A DNA stretch of 64,000 nucleotides, from positions 4,774,001-4,838,000 of the forward strand of contig NZ_LT629740.1 of NCBI RefSeq assembly GCF_900105165.1, read 5' to 3'. The translations under genes were made by a program, and so were the position numbers. Under the pieces are notes generated by a model, which saw nothing but the letters and a program-made list of their open reading frames with translations, did not search any database and was not told the origin of the DNA. Shown here piece after piece: positions 8,956-15,390 of this stretch (within the stretch, counting starts at the first letter, position 1; each line of letters starts with the position of its first letter). The DNA comes from Mucilaginibacter mallensis (lineage in GTDB: Bacteria > Bacteroidota > Bacteroidia > Sphingobacteriales > Sphingobacteriaceae).

Positions 8956-9519
8956 CTATACAGAGCGAATTGCAAGTGTGAATATCGCGTGAAGCCGCTC
9001 ATTGCCGCGGAGGCTAGTTCTTTTGTCTTGACACAAAAGAACCAAAAAGTCAAGACAAAAAGATCCTTCCCCCCACAGGCAAAACACCCAGGCCCGCGCT
9101 TTTTGTCGGGCCATTACCCGCTTTTGATCACGGATCATTTAAAGTCCTCTCCTCTGAAGAGGATTAGATGAAGTTCTTTTTCCTTTCCTCGTCAGTAGAA
9201 CAGCTTCGGGTGAAATCAGGCAAAACGATGGTCGCCTTATGCCTAGCAGGGCATAGCAGATTTTTACAGAAGCGCAAAGGCCAGGTGCGTAGCGCAAGCA
9301 GGGTAAAAATATAGCAGCCCAGGTTTTGTATGATTTGCAGGGCAATGGCCTTGTGCGGCAAAGAAGCATTTCTACTGACTTGACTTTTTGGTCCTTTTGT
9401 GGCGAAGACAAAATTGCGTTAGCAATCATGAGTACCTATAAAAAACAAACAACTACGAATAACGACTAGGCCTAGCGGCTATGAGCGATACCATGCGATA
9501 AGCAATTTGCTCTGTATAG
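8956..9519. mobile_element. Repeat element copy 1, nested terminal inverted repeats, no transposase
   Basis: About 564 bp. The outermost ends pair (CTATACAGAGCGAATTGC at 8956-8973 with GCAATTTGCTCTGTATAG at 9502-9519). An inner pair of about 36 nt surrounds 9020-9056 and 9382-9413 ('TTTTGTCTTGACACAAAAG' type). The central core, 9191-9381, is bounded by GTCAGTAGAA/TTCTACTGAC and is nearly identical to cores at 24296-24485 and 55147-55336. A short frame is open in all three cores but has no consistent start or context. This looks like a non-autonomous, MITE-like element or a large structured repeat. The flanking bases 8721-8955 hold no gene; a decayed hairpin repeat lies near 8869-8896. Confidence 0.75.
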
Positions 9520-9520
9520 C

Positions 9521-9612
9521 TACGAGGTTGCCACGCTATCGTTTACAATGACAAGTCAGTTGAATTACACAATCGGGGATTGCTTCGTCGTTCCTCCTTG
9601 CAGTGACGCTTG
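9521..9612. repeat. GTCATTGCGAGG-type palindromic repeat, abutting element copy 1
   Basis: Contains 'ACGAGGTTGCCACGCTATCG' followed by 'CAATGACA', which is the right half of the intact palindrome at 27533-27618, and then the complement of its left half ('TTGCTTCGTCGTTCCTCC', ending 'CAGTGACGCTTGG'). It begins 1-2 nt after the outer end of the larger element. Confidence 0.7.
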
Positions 9613-9632
9613 GAGAAAATACTATAGAAACA

Positions 9633-9660
9633 ACAAAGGCCTCATCAGAGGCCTTTTGTC
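9633..9660 (-). terminator. Terminator of the minus-strand lipoprotein gene
   Basis: An 11-bp stem, ACAAAGGCCTC/GAGGCCTTTTGT, with a 4-nt loop; on the minus strand it is followed by a T-rich stretch. It lies 22 nt beyond the stop codon at 9682. Confidence 0.75.
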
Positions 9661-9681
9661 TTTCGTTTAGTTTATAATTGG

Positions 9682-10767
9682 TTATTGGTATTGTATGTAA
9701 ATAGGATATGGCTTGTATTTCAGCACTTCCTCTGGTGTTAACATATGGTGCGGAGCCTTTTTAATATCATTTTTGTAGAACAATTTGTACCCGGTAAATT
9801 GTACCGGCTCGTTATGAATAAAGTAGCGATATGTACCTGTTTTAAGATCAGGCTCACCCCAGCCATCCATATCCATTACCAACTGAATTTCCGGACGTAA
9901 TTTTATGTTCTGGTAGTTGGTAAGCATCTTTTTTGTAAAACGGTGTACGATCAGGATCTTCGGAGGCAGGTTATATTTTCTAACCAGGCCAGCCAGGTAT
10001 TCTGATACATAGTTTACATCAGCAGCATCATAAGTACCGATCTTCTTGCCTGGATGCGTTCCGTCTTTCATCGAGAACTCAGGGTCCATGCCAAAATGTA
10101 CTTGTGGCATTATCAGGTATTTTTCCAATAATGGCAACTCCGTATGAATATTACTTAGCGCCACCTGCACATCTAAAAACACAATAGCATGCGCTTTTTT
10201 AGCCAGTTTTAACACAGAGTCGATCTGTTTAAATGGCATACGGTTACGGTATTTACCATCTTTACCGGGGTCGCCACTGGCAACTACAGCTATATAATGC
10301 AAAGCAGGTTGTACTGGTGTACTTGGATCAGCTTTTTCCCAGTTCCTAACTTCACCTTTTAATTTGGCAAGCATTTCATTTGGCGGCAATTCACCCAAAA
10401 TACCCATCTTTTTTGCATACAGGTTACCATAAAAAGCTACTACCCTTTTAAATGGCAAAATAGCGCCCGGCAATGGGTATGGAGCATTTTTAACCGGCCA
10501 TTTGCCTGTTGTATCGCCATGCGCCAACCTCTTCATTAATGAATCGTACAGCTTTTTATTTAATGGCGGGTAGGTTACCGGTGCCGCCGTAGTGGTATCA
10601 GCGGCTGCAGCATTGGCAGGCGTGGTGGTTTTTGCAGCTGCAGGTGCTGCGGTCGCAGCTGCAGTTGTTGTTCCTTTACCCTGTGAGCTGCTTTGGCTAC
10701 AATTTGAAAAAAGGATTAATGGTATTGCCAGCAGCGTTGTAGAGAAAAGGATGTTTTTCAATTTCAT
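9682..10767 (-). CDS. Lipoprotein of unknown function with Thr/Ala/Pro linker
   Basis: A 361-residue protein with a lipobox ('LFSNCS', Cys23), then a low-complexity Ala/Thr/Pro linker to about residue 67, then a folded domain of about 290 residues. The domain has 'RVVAFYGNLYAKKMG', 'HYIAVVASGDPGKDG', 'FLDVQVALSN', 'VHFGMDPEFSMKDG' and 'LVMDMDGWGEPDLK'. The alternation of short beta-like strands ending in acidic residues suggests a TIM-barrel-like fold, but that is inference and I do not recognise the family with certainty. The linker presumably holds the domain away from the membrane. A single gene with its own terminator. Confidence 0.8.
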   Translation of the reverse strand: MKLKNILFSTTLLAIPLILFSNCSQSSSQGKGTTTAAATAAPAAAKTTTPANAAAADTTTAAPVTYPPLNKKLYDSLMKRLAHGDTTGKWPVKNAPYPLPGAILPFKRVVAFYGNLYAKKMGILGELPPNEMLAKLKGEVRNWEKADPSTPVQPALHYIAVVASGDPGKDGKYRNRMPFKQIDSVLKLAKKAHAIVFLDVQVALSNIHTELPLLEKYLIMPQVHFGMDPEFSMKDGTHPGKKIGTYDAADVNYVSEYLAGLVRKYNLPPKILIVHRFTKKMLTNYQNIKLRPEIQLVMDMDGWGEPDLKTGTYRYFIHNEPVQFTGYKLFYKNDIKKAPHHMLTPEEVLKYKPYPIYIQYQ

Positions 10768-10889
10768 AAATATTTGGTAAATGTTATAAGCAGCTTATTA
10801 TTATGCAATTATATATTATTTATTTGTGAATTTAATTAATGATATATAAATATATACTGCCGTGTAAATATAGATTTTTAACCAGCCAA

Positions 10890-11777
10890 TTACAGTTTAT
10901 TTTTATAAAACTTTCCAAACACGCCTAAAGGCAGTTTAGGGCCGGCAGTAGCCTGCAGGTAAAGTTCGCCTATTTCAAGGTTTGTTACCGGTGGATATGC
11001 ACTCTTTATCAGGTTTTCAATAATTACTGATGAGAAGCCGAGTGAGTAGGTATTCAGGATCAGGAAATGCTCTTCAGGATCAAGCAGCTCAACCACATCA
11101 CTCATCATTTCATTGATATGGTCTTCCAGTTTCCATTTTTCACCGTTCGGGCCATGGCCGTATGCGGGGGGATCTAATATAATACCGTTATATTTTTTGC
11201 CACGTTTAAGTTCACGTTTTACAAACTTAAGTGCGTCCTCAACCACCCAGCGTATATTTTTTATGCCCGATAGTTCTTGGTTCTCATTAGCCCAGGTAAC
11301 CACCTGCTTAATAGAGTCAACATGTGTAGTATCAGCCCCGGCAGCAGCGGCTATAAGCGATGCACCACCGGTATAGGCAAACAGGTTAAGCACCTTCGGC
11401 TCAGGCGTTTTAAATTTTTTAATATTTTGTGAGATGTAATCCCAGTTAACTGCCTGCTCGGGGAAAATACCCAGGTGTTTAAATGAAGTTAATGCCAAGC
11501 GAAATTTTATCGCTACATCGTCATTCTTATATTCGATATGCCAGCGATCAGATATTTTAGGGTTCTTTTTGAGCCACTCGCCAGATGTAGCCGACCGGCC
11601 TTTAAATTTGATGTGGTGTAACCGTTGCCATTCGGCCGCGGGCAAAGTTTTGCTCCAAACCGCCTGCGGTTCGGGCCTGATGAGTATAACGTCCCCAAAA
11701 CGCTCCAGCTTTTCAAAATCGCCGCAATCAATCAGCTCATAATCTTTCCAGTGGGTGGGTGTAAGAAGTTGGATCAT
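10890..11777 (-). CDS. Class I SAM-dependent methyltransferase, RlmI/RlmK-like
   Basis: Probable 23S rRNA methyltransferase of the PF10672 type. From the ATG at 11777 the protein has 295 residues: an N-terminal beta-rich part ('GDVILIRPEPQAVW'), the SAM-binding motif 'NLFAYTGGASLIAAAAGA' with 'THVDS', and the catalytic motif 'ILDPPAYGHG'. The frame stays open upstream to 11867, but that stretch is made of the TATCAAG-type iterated repeat, so I place the start at 11777, where the conserved sequence begins. The exact target base cannot be read. Confidence 0.88.
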   Translation of the reverse strand: MIQLLTPTHWKDYELIDCGDFEKLERFGDVILIRPEPQAVWSKTLPAAEWQRLHHIKFKGRSATSGEWLKKNPKISDRWHIEYKNDDVAIKFRLALTSFKHLGIFPEQAVNWDYISQNIKKFKTPEPKVLNLFAYTGGASLIAAAAGADTTHVDSIKQVVTWANENQELSGIKNIRWVVEDALKFVKRELKRGKKYNGIILDPPAYGHGPNGEKWKLEDHINEMMSDVVELLDPEEHFLILNTYSLGFSSVIIENLIKSAYPPVTNLEIGELYLQATAGPKLPLGVFGKFYKNKL

Positions 11778-11782
11778 TTTTT

Positions 11783-11904
11783 TGAGTATCAAGTATTTAG
11801 TATCAAGTATCAAGATTTTGCTGTCATCTTGAGCCATATTGTATGTGTAATCAGTATCAGGTATCAAAGTAATCTTGATACCTGATACTTGCTACTTGCT
11901 ACTA
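11783..11904. repeat. Heptamer-type TATCAAG repeats and hairpin, one side of the four-helix-bundle gene
   Basis: Includes iterated 'AGTATCAAGTATCAAG', a perfect 15-nt inverted pair (11853-11867 and 11875-11889) with a 7-nt loop, and a 34-nt unit at 11871-11904. That unit recurs as a direct repeat at 12266-12299 (32 of 34 bases identical), so the two copies bracket the gene at 11907-12260. Confidence 0.85.
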
Positions 11905-11906
11905 CA

Positions 11907-12260
11907 TTATATTTTAACGCTTTTCTGCAAGCCATTTAGCATTTTTTGAGCTTGAACTATCATTTCACAAATCGCATCTGCTTTTTCAGCAGTCAAGTAA
12001 TTAAATTCCTTAGCGATAATTAGCTGCGTTTCAAGCTCAAAAGAAGAACCGAGTGCAATATTAAGAAATTGATATAATTCTTTGTTAGATTTTCTTCCAC
12101 AGCCCTCTGCAATATTAGATGGGATTGATACCGCGCATCGGTTCATTTGAGATATCAACCCAAATCTTTCCTCACCCGGAAACTGCTTCGTTAACTCAAA
12201 TATTACTTTACAAATCTCAATCCCAGCTTGCCAAGCTTTTAGCTCTTTAAAATTATGCAT
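11907..12260 (-). CDS. Four-helix-bundle protein (S23 / 23S rRNA intervening-sequence protein family)
   Basis: The 117 residues match the S23/IVP family throughout: 'FKELKAWQAGIEICKVIF' at the start, 'QMNRCAVSIPSNIAEGCGR' in the middle and 'ELETQLIIA' plus a last helix 'ICEMIVQAQKMLNGLQ'. The family was first seen inside 23S rRNA intervening sequences and is structurally related to Avd of diversity-generating retroelements; its job is unknown. No reverse transcriptase or rRNA is near. The gene is tightly bracketed by 34-nt direct repeats and lies between mlaF and a methyltransferase gene. Confidence 0.92.
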   Translation of the reverse strand: MHNFKELKAWQAGIEICKVIFELTKQFPGEERFGLISQMNRCAVSIPSNIAEGCGRKSNKELYQFLNIALGSSFELETQLIIAKEFNYLTAEKADAICEMIVQAQKMLNGLQKSVKI

Positions 12261-12265
12261 TTCCT

Positions 12266-12299
12266 AATCTTGATACCTGATACTAGCTACTTGATACTA
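12266..12299. repeat. Second 34-nt direct repeat flanking the four-helix-bundle gene
   Basis: Begins AATCTTGATACCTGATACT and differs from 11871-11904 at two positions. It fills the space between the start of the four-helix-bundle gene (12260) and the end of mlaF (12302). Confidence 0.85.
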
Positions 12300-12301
12300 A
12301 C

Positions 12302-13054
12302 TCACAGCTTCGCTTTTGCTGCCCGCATGAATTTACTGGCGAATACAAAGTCGTTTAGTTCTTTATTATCAGTATGCGCAATTTCATGATTCGAGCCTTC
12401 CCACCATTTTTTGCCCTGGTGCAGGAATATGATGTGATCGCCAATGCCCATTACCGAGTTCATATCGTGGGTTACAATAACTGTGGTGATTTGATACTCT
12501 TCTGTTAATTCATTGATCAGTTCATCTATCAGGATAGAAGTTTTTGGGTCGAGGCCCGAGTTTGGCTCATCAACAAACAAATATTTTGGCTGCATGGATA
12601 TGGCCCGTGCTATGCCCACACGCTTTTTCATCCCCCCGGATAATTCCGACGGGAATAGCTTATTTGTACCTTTCAGGTTAACGCGCTCCAGGCAAAAATT
12701 AGCCCTTTCCAGCTTTTCTTCCTTGGTTTTATTGGTAAATAAATTCAGCGGAAACATAATGTTTTCCTCAACCGTCATGGAATCAAACAATGCCGAATTC
12801 TGAAAAAGCATGCCTATTTGTGTACGGATAGGTACCCGCTGTTCGAAATCCATCTCGGTAAAATTCTCGCTGTCAAAAAAAACCTGCCCCTTGGTAGGCT
12901 CGTGCAGGCCTACTATACATTTCAACAAAGTAGTTTTTCCGGAACCTGATCCACCGATAATAAGGTTATTCTTACCGGGTTTAAACAGCGCGCTTATGCC
13001 CTTTAATACCTCGTTATCGCCAAAACTTTTATATATATCTTTGATCTCGATCAT
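12302..13054 (-). CDS. mlaF: Mla-type lipid ABC transporter, ATP-binding protein
   Basis: ATPase of the MlaFE phospholipid transport system at the inner membrane (family role). From the ATG at 13054 it has 250 residues with Walker A 'GGSGSGKTTLL', signature 'LSGGMKKRVGIARA', Walker B 'YLFVDEPNSGLD' and switch His in 'VIVTHD'. The frame is open 16 codons further upstream inside mlaE, but the ATG at 13054 overlaps the mlaE stop by 4 nt (ATGA), typical of translational coupling, and begins the conserved 'MIEIKDIYKSFG'. No MlaD or MlaC gene follows. Confidence 0.93.
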   Translation of the reverse strand: MIEIKDIYKSFGDNEVLKGISALFKPGKNNLIIGGSGSGKTTLLKCIVGLHEPTKGQVFFDSENFTEMDFEQRVPIRTQIGMLFQNSALFDSMTVEENIMFPLNLFTNKTKEEKLERANFCLERVNLKGTNKLFPSELSGGMKKRVGIARAISMQPKYLFVDEPNSGLDPKTSILIDELINELTEEYQITTVIVTHDMNSVMGIGDHIIFLHQGKKWWEGSNHEIAHTDNKELNDFVFASKFMRAAKAKL

Positions 13055-13782
13055 AGCATTATACTGGTTATTACTAAGTCGGCAAATAAGATCATAACAC
13101 AACTGTATACCACACCTTTGGTAGCCGATTGACCAACTTCAAGCGCGCCGCCCTTGGTATAAAAACCCTGGTAGGCACAAATTGATGCAATGATAAACCC
13201 AAAAACAGTAGCCTTAACCAGTGCAACACGTACTGTTAACCCGTTAAAACCATCAAGCACACCAACCAGATAATCAGATGGAGATACATCGCCTGATACG
13301 ATACAAGCTAAATAACCACCGCCGATACCTAAAGTTATTGATACAATAACCAGTAGCGGCACCATGGTTACGCCTGCAATAATTTTAGGCGATATTAAAT
13401 ATCCGGGAGCATTTACTCCCATAATTTCAAGCGCGTCAATTTGTTCACTCACACGCATAGTACCTATTTGCGATGCTATGCTTGAACCCACACGCCCTGC
13501 TAATACCAGTGATGATATGGTTGGACTAAACTCCAATATGGTCGTGTCGCGGGCAATACTGCCTGCAATACTGCGGGGCACAAGCGGACTTGATAACTGG
13601 AAAGCTATTTGTATGGTAGTTGCCGCGCCAATAAATATGGAGATGATGGAAATAATGCCCAATGAGCCGATACCTGTTGAAACCATTTCGCGCATTACCT
13701 CGGCCCAGTAAACACTGAACTTTTCCGGTCGTCTGAAACTTAAGCGCAGTAAGAGTATGTATTTTCCTAAGCTGTGAAACAT
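13051..13782 (-). CDS. mlaE: Mla-type lipid ABC transporter, permease
   Basis: A 243-residue integral membrane protein of the MlaE family. It starts with an amphipathic segment ('KYILLLRLSFRRPEKFSVYW'), followed by five to six membrane spans and the conserved 'LEFSPTISSLVLAGRVGSSIASQIG' style coupling region around 80-110, 'MRVSEQIDALEIMGV' and 'GGALEVGQSATKGVV' near the end. It overlaps mlaF by 4 nt. Its promoter should lie in 13783-14115. Confidence 0.93.
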   Translation of the reverse strand: MFHSLGKYILLLRLSFRRPEKFSVYWAEVMREMVSTGIGSLGIISIISIFIGAATTIQIAFQLSSPLVPRSIAGSIARDTTILEFSPTISSLVLAGRVGSSIASQIGTMRVSEQIDALEIMGVNAPGYLISPKIIAGVTMVPLLVIVSITLGIGGGYLACIVSGDVSPSDYLVGVLDGFNGLTVRVALVKATVFGFIIASICAYQGFYTKGGALEVGQSATKGVVYSCVMILFADLVITSIML

Positions 13783-14115
13783 TATGATTTCAAAAGTTTG
13801 GCTAAAAATACATCTTTTAACAATAAGCTTTAGCTATTGTTGCAAATCGGTAACATTTAAAACTAAGCGAAATGTAAAATTAGAGCTTGTATTTATCTTT
13901 AAATCACAAAATTCTAACCGAATAACCACCTGCACCCATGATATTCTGCTTTTTTACCGCCCTTTTCTGCTTTTTTACCGCCCTTTTCTGCCTGTTTACC
14001 GAAAATTTGCCCTGCTTTGCCAAATGGAATAAACGGTCCTTTAAAAATAAATTTAGATTTGTTGTATAAGTATTTCGGTTTTCCGCTATACTTAGCCAAC
14101 TAAAACAAATATTAA
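13783..14115. other. Divergent intergenic region with 21-bp tandem repeat
   Basis: Region of 333 bases between mlaE and the SDR gene. It contains two identical 21-nt units (13944-13964 and 13965-13985, starting TTCTGCTTTTTTACCG) and a third degenerate unit (13986-14006). Promoters for both flanking genes must be here; I found no convincing TAnnTTTG box. Confidence 0.6.
13914..14099 (-). CDS. Possible small basic protein with AEKGGKK repeat (uncertain)
   Basis: A 61-codon frame with a TTG start at 14099. It would encode a Lys/Gly-rich protein ('KYSGKPKYLY', 'GKQAEKGGKKAEKGGKKAE') whose heptapeptide repeat comes from the 21-bp tandem repeat. Another frame through the same repeat is also open, there is no ATG, and no similarity comes to mind, so this could be non-coding. 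I keep it because the composition is protein-like and the 21-bp period preserves frame. Confidence 0.25.
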   Translation of the reverse strand: MAKYSGKPKYLYNKSKFIFKGPFIPFGKAGQIFGKQAEKGGKKAEKGGKKAEYHGCRWLFG

Positions 14116-14820
14116 ATGAAAAACGCACTCATTACCGCATCAACCAAAGGCATGGGCAGGGCAATAGCCATTGCTTTTGCACATGAAGGAGTAAACCTGG
14201 CTATTTGCGCCCGTAATGAAAACGACCTGGCCGCTTTTAAAGCCGAGCTGTTAGCCGTTAACCCCGGCATTAAAGTATTTACAGCAGCTACCGATGTTAG
14301 CGTTAAAGCACAGGTATTGCAATTTGCCCAATCTGCCGAGGAACAATTAGGCGCTATAAGCATTATAGTAAACAATGCCGGCATTTATGAGCCCACCAGC
14401 ATATTGGACGATACCGACGATGCCTTTGAAAAAAGCATCAACACCAACGTGGGCGCTGCATACCATTTGTACCGCTATTTTGGCAAAAAAATGATAGCTG
14501 CAAAAGAAGGTCATTTGTTTAATATATGCTCAGTAGCCGCTTTAAATCCCATTGCGGCAGCAGGCACTTATAGTGTAACAAAATTTGCGCTACTGGGTCT
14601 AACTAAGGTAATGAGACTTGAGATGCAGGAATATGGCGTAAAGGTAACGGCCATTATCCCCGGATCAACATTAACCTCCTCCTGGGATGGAGTGAAAGTT
14701 GAAAAAGATTCGATGGTGTTGCCGGAAGACATAGCATCGGCCATTATAAATATATATCATATAAGCCCGGGCGCTAATGTTGATGAGATCATCATCAAAC
14801 CGGCGGGCGGGCAGATTTAA
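14116..14820 (+). CDS. SDR-family oxidoreductase
   Basis: Short-chain dehydrogenase/reductase, 234 residues, NAD(P)-dependent. Cofactor motif 'TASTKGMGRAIA' (about 7-18), 'NNAG' near 90, catalytic Ser in 'NICSVAALN' and the 'YSVTK' catalytic Tyr/Lys near 155-159, then 'IPGS' near 180. Closest in style to 3-oxoacyl-ACP reductase/sepiapterin-type SDRs, but substrate is not predictable. The PspC gene follows 19 nt later on the same strand. Confidence 0.92.
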   Translation: MKNALITASTKGMGRAIAIAFAHEGVNLAICARNENDLAAFKAELLAVNPGIKVFTAATDVSVKAQVLQFAQSAEEQLGAISIIVNNAGIYEPTSILDDTDDAFEKSINTNVGAAYHLYRYFGKKMIAAKEGHLFNICSVAALNPIAAAGTYSVTKFALLGLTKVMRLEMQEYGVKVTAIIPGSTLTSSWDGVKVEKDSMVLPEDIASAIINIYHISPGANVDEIIIKPAGGQI

Positions 14821-14839
14821 CTATTAACTAACTAAAACA

Positions 14840-15385
14840 ATGGAAAAGAAACTATACCGCGATGAGCAGCACAAAATGATAAGCGGTGTGTGTGCGGGCC
14901 TCGCTGAATATTTTGATATGGACGTAACCGTAGTACGTTTAATATTCGCATTTACTATAATTATTATGGGTGTGGGCCTGTTGCCTTACATTATTATGTG
15001 GATAGTGTTGCCTAAAAAAGGCTATATCTTTAATAGCTACAACAATCCGGGGGTTGATTATACCGTACCCCCTACTATGCCGCCTATACCACCTTTTGAT
15101 GCCACAGCTTACAGCCCCAAAAAGAAATCAAATGGAGGCTTAATAGTTGGTGTGATACTGATCTTTTTAGGCGCTTTATTCCTGCTGAATGAATATGACC
15201 TTATCCCCGACTGGGACTTTGACCGCCTTTGGCCATTAGCTTTAGTTGGTGTTGGTATAGCATTAATAGTTGCAGGCCAACGCAGAAAACCATGGCATGA
15301 CGACAACTGGCATGCAGTTGATGAAAAACCAGCTGAACCTGTAGTTGAAGATAATTCACAAAATGATAACCCTCCAACCATATAA
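14840..15385 (+). CDS. PspC-domain envelope-stress protein
   Basis: A 181-residue membrane protein. The N-terminal PspC domain (1-58) has 'KLYRDEQHKMISGVCAGLAEYF' style sequence and a membrane helix 'LIFAFTIIIMGVGLLPYIIMWIVLP'. A Pro-rich linker (about 70-92) leads to a second pair of hydrophobic segments ('GGLIVGVILIFLGALFLLNEY' and 'LWPLALVGVGIALIVAG') like those of LiaI/LiaF. PspC proteins sense or transmit envelope stress in other bacteria. It is separated by 5 nt from the LiaF-like gene, so the two are surely co-transcribed. Confidence 0.9.
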   Translation: MEKKLYRDEQHKMISGVCAGLAEYFDMDVTVVRLIFAFTIIIMGVGLLPYIIMWIVLPKKGYIFNSYNNPGVDYTVPPTMPPIPPFDATAYSPKKKSNGGLIVGVILIFLGALFLLNEYDLIPDWDFDRLWPLALVGVGIALIVAGQRRKPWHDDNWHAVDEKPAEPVVEDNSQNDNPPTI

Positions 15386-15390
15386 ATATC

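Noticed and set aside
9139..9429. 96-codon minus-strand frame in element copy 1 (and 24204-24473, 55114-55575)
   Set aside because: Frames lie within a dispersed repeat, lack a common start, and fuse to unrelated sequence; kept only as a finding, not as genes.
11778..11867. N-terminal extension of the methyltransferase frame
   Set aside because: The 30 codons are made of TATCAAG repeats; the conserved protein starts at 11777.
11783..11904. CRISPR array from repeated TATCAAG units
   Set aside because: Units are 7-8 nt without spacers of regular length and no cas gene is near.
11783..12299. Diversity-generating retroelement (Avd-like protein with repeats)
   Set aside because: No reverse transcriptase, template repeat or variable repeat is present; the protein fits the broad S23/IVP family.
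13055..13102. Upstream start of mlaF inside mlaE
   Set aside because: The ATG at 13054 overlaps the mlaE stop as ATGA and begins the conserved domain.
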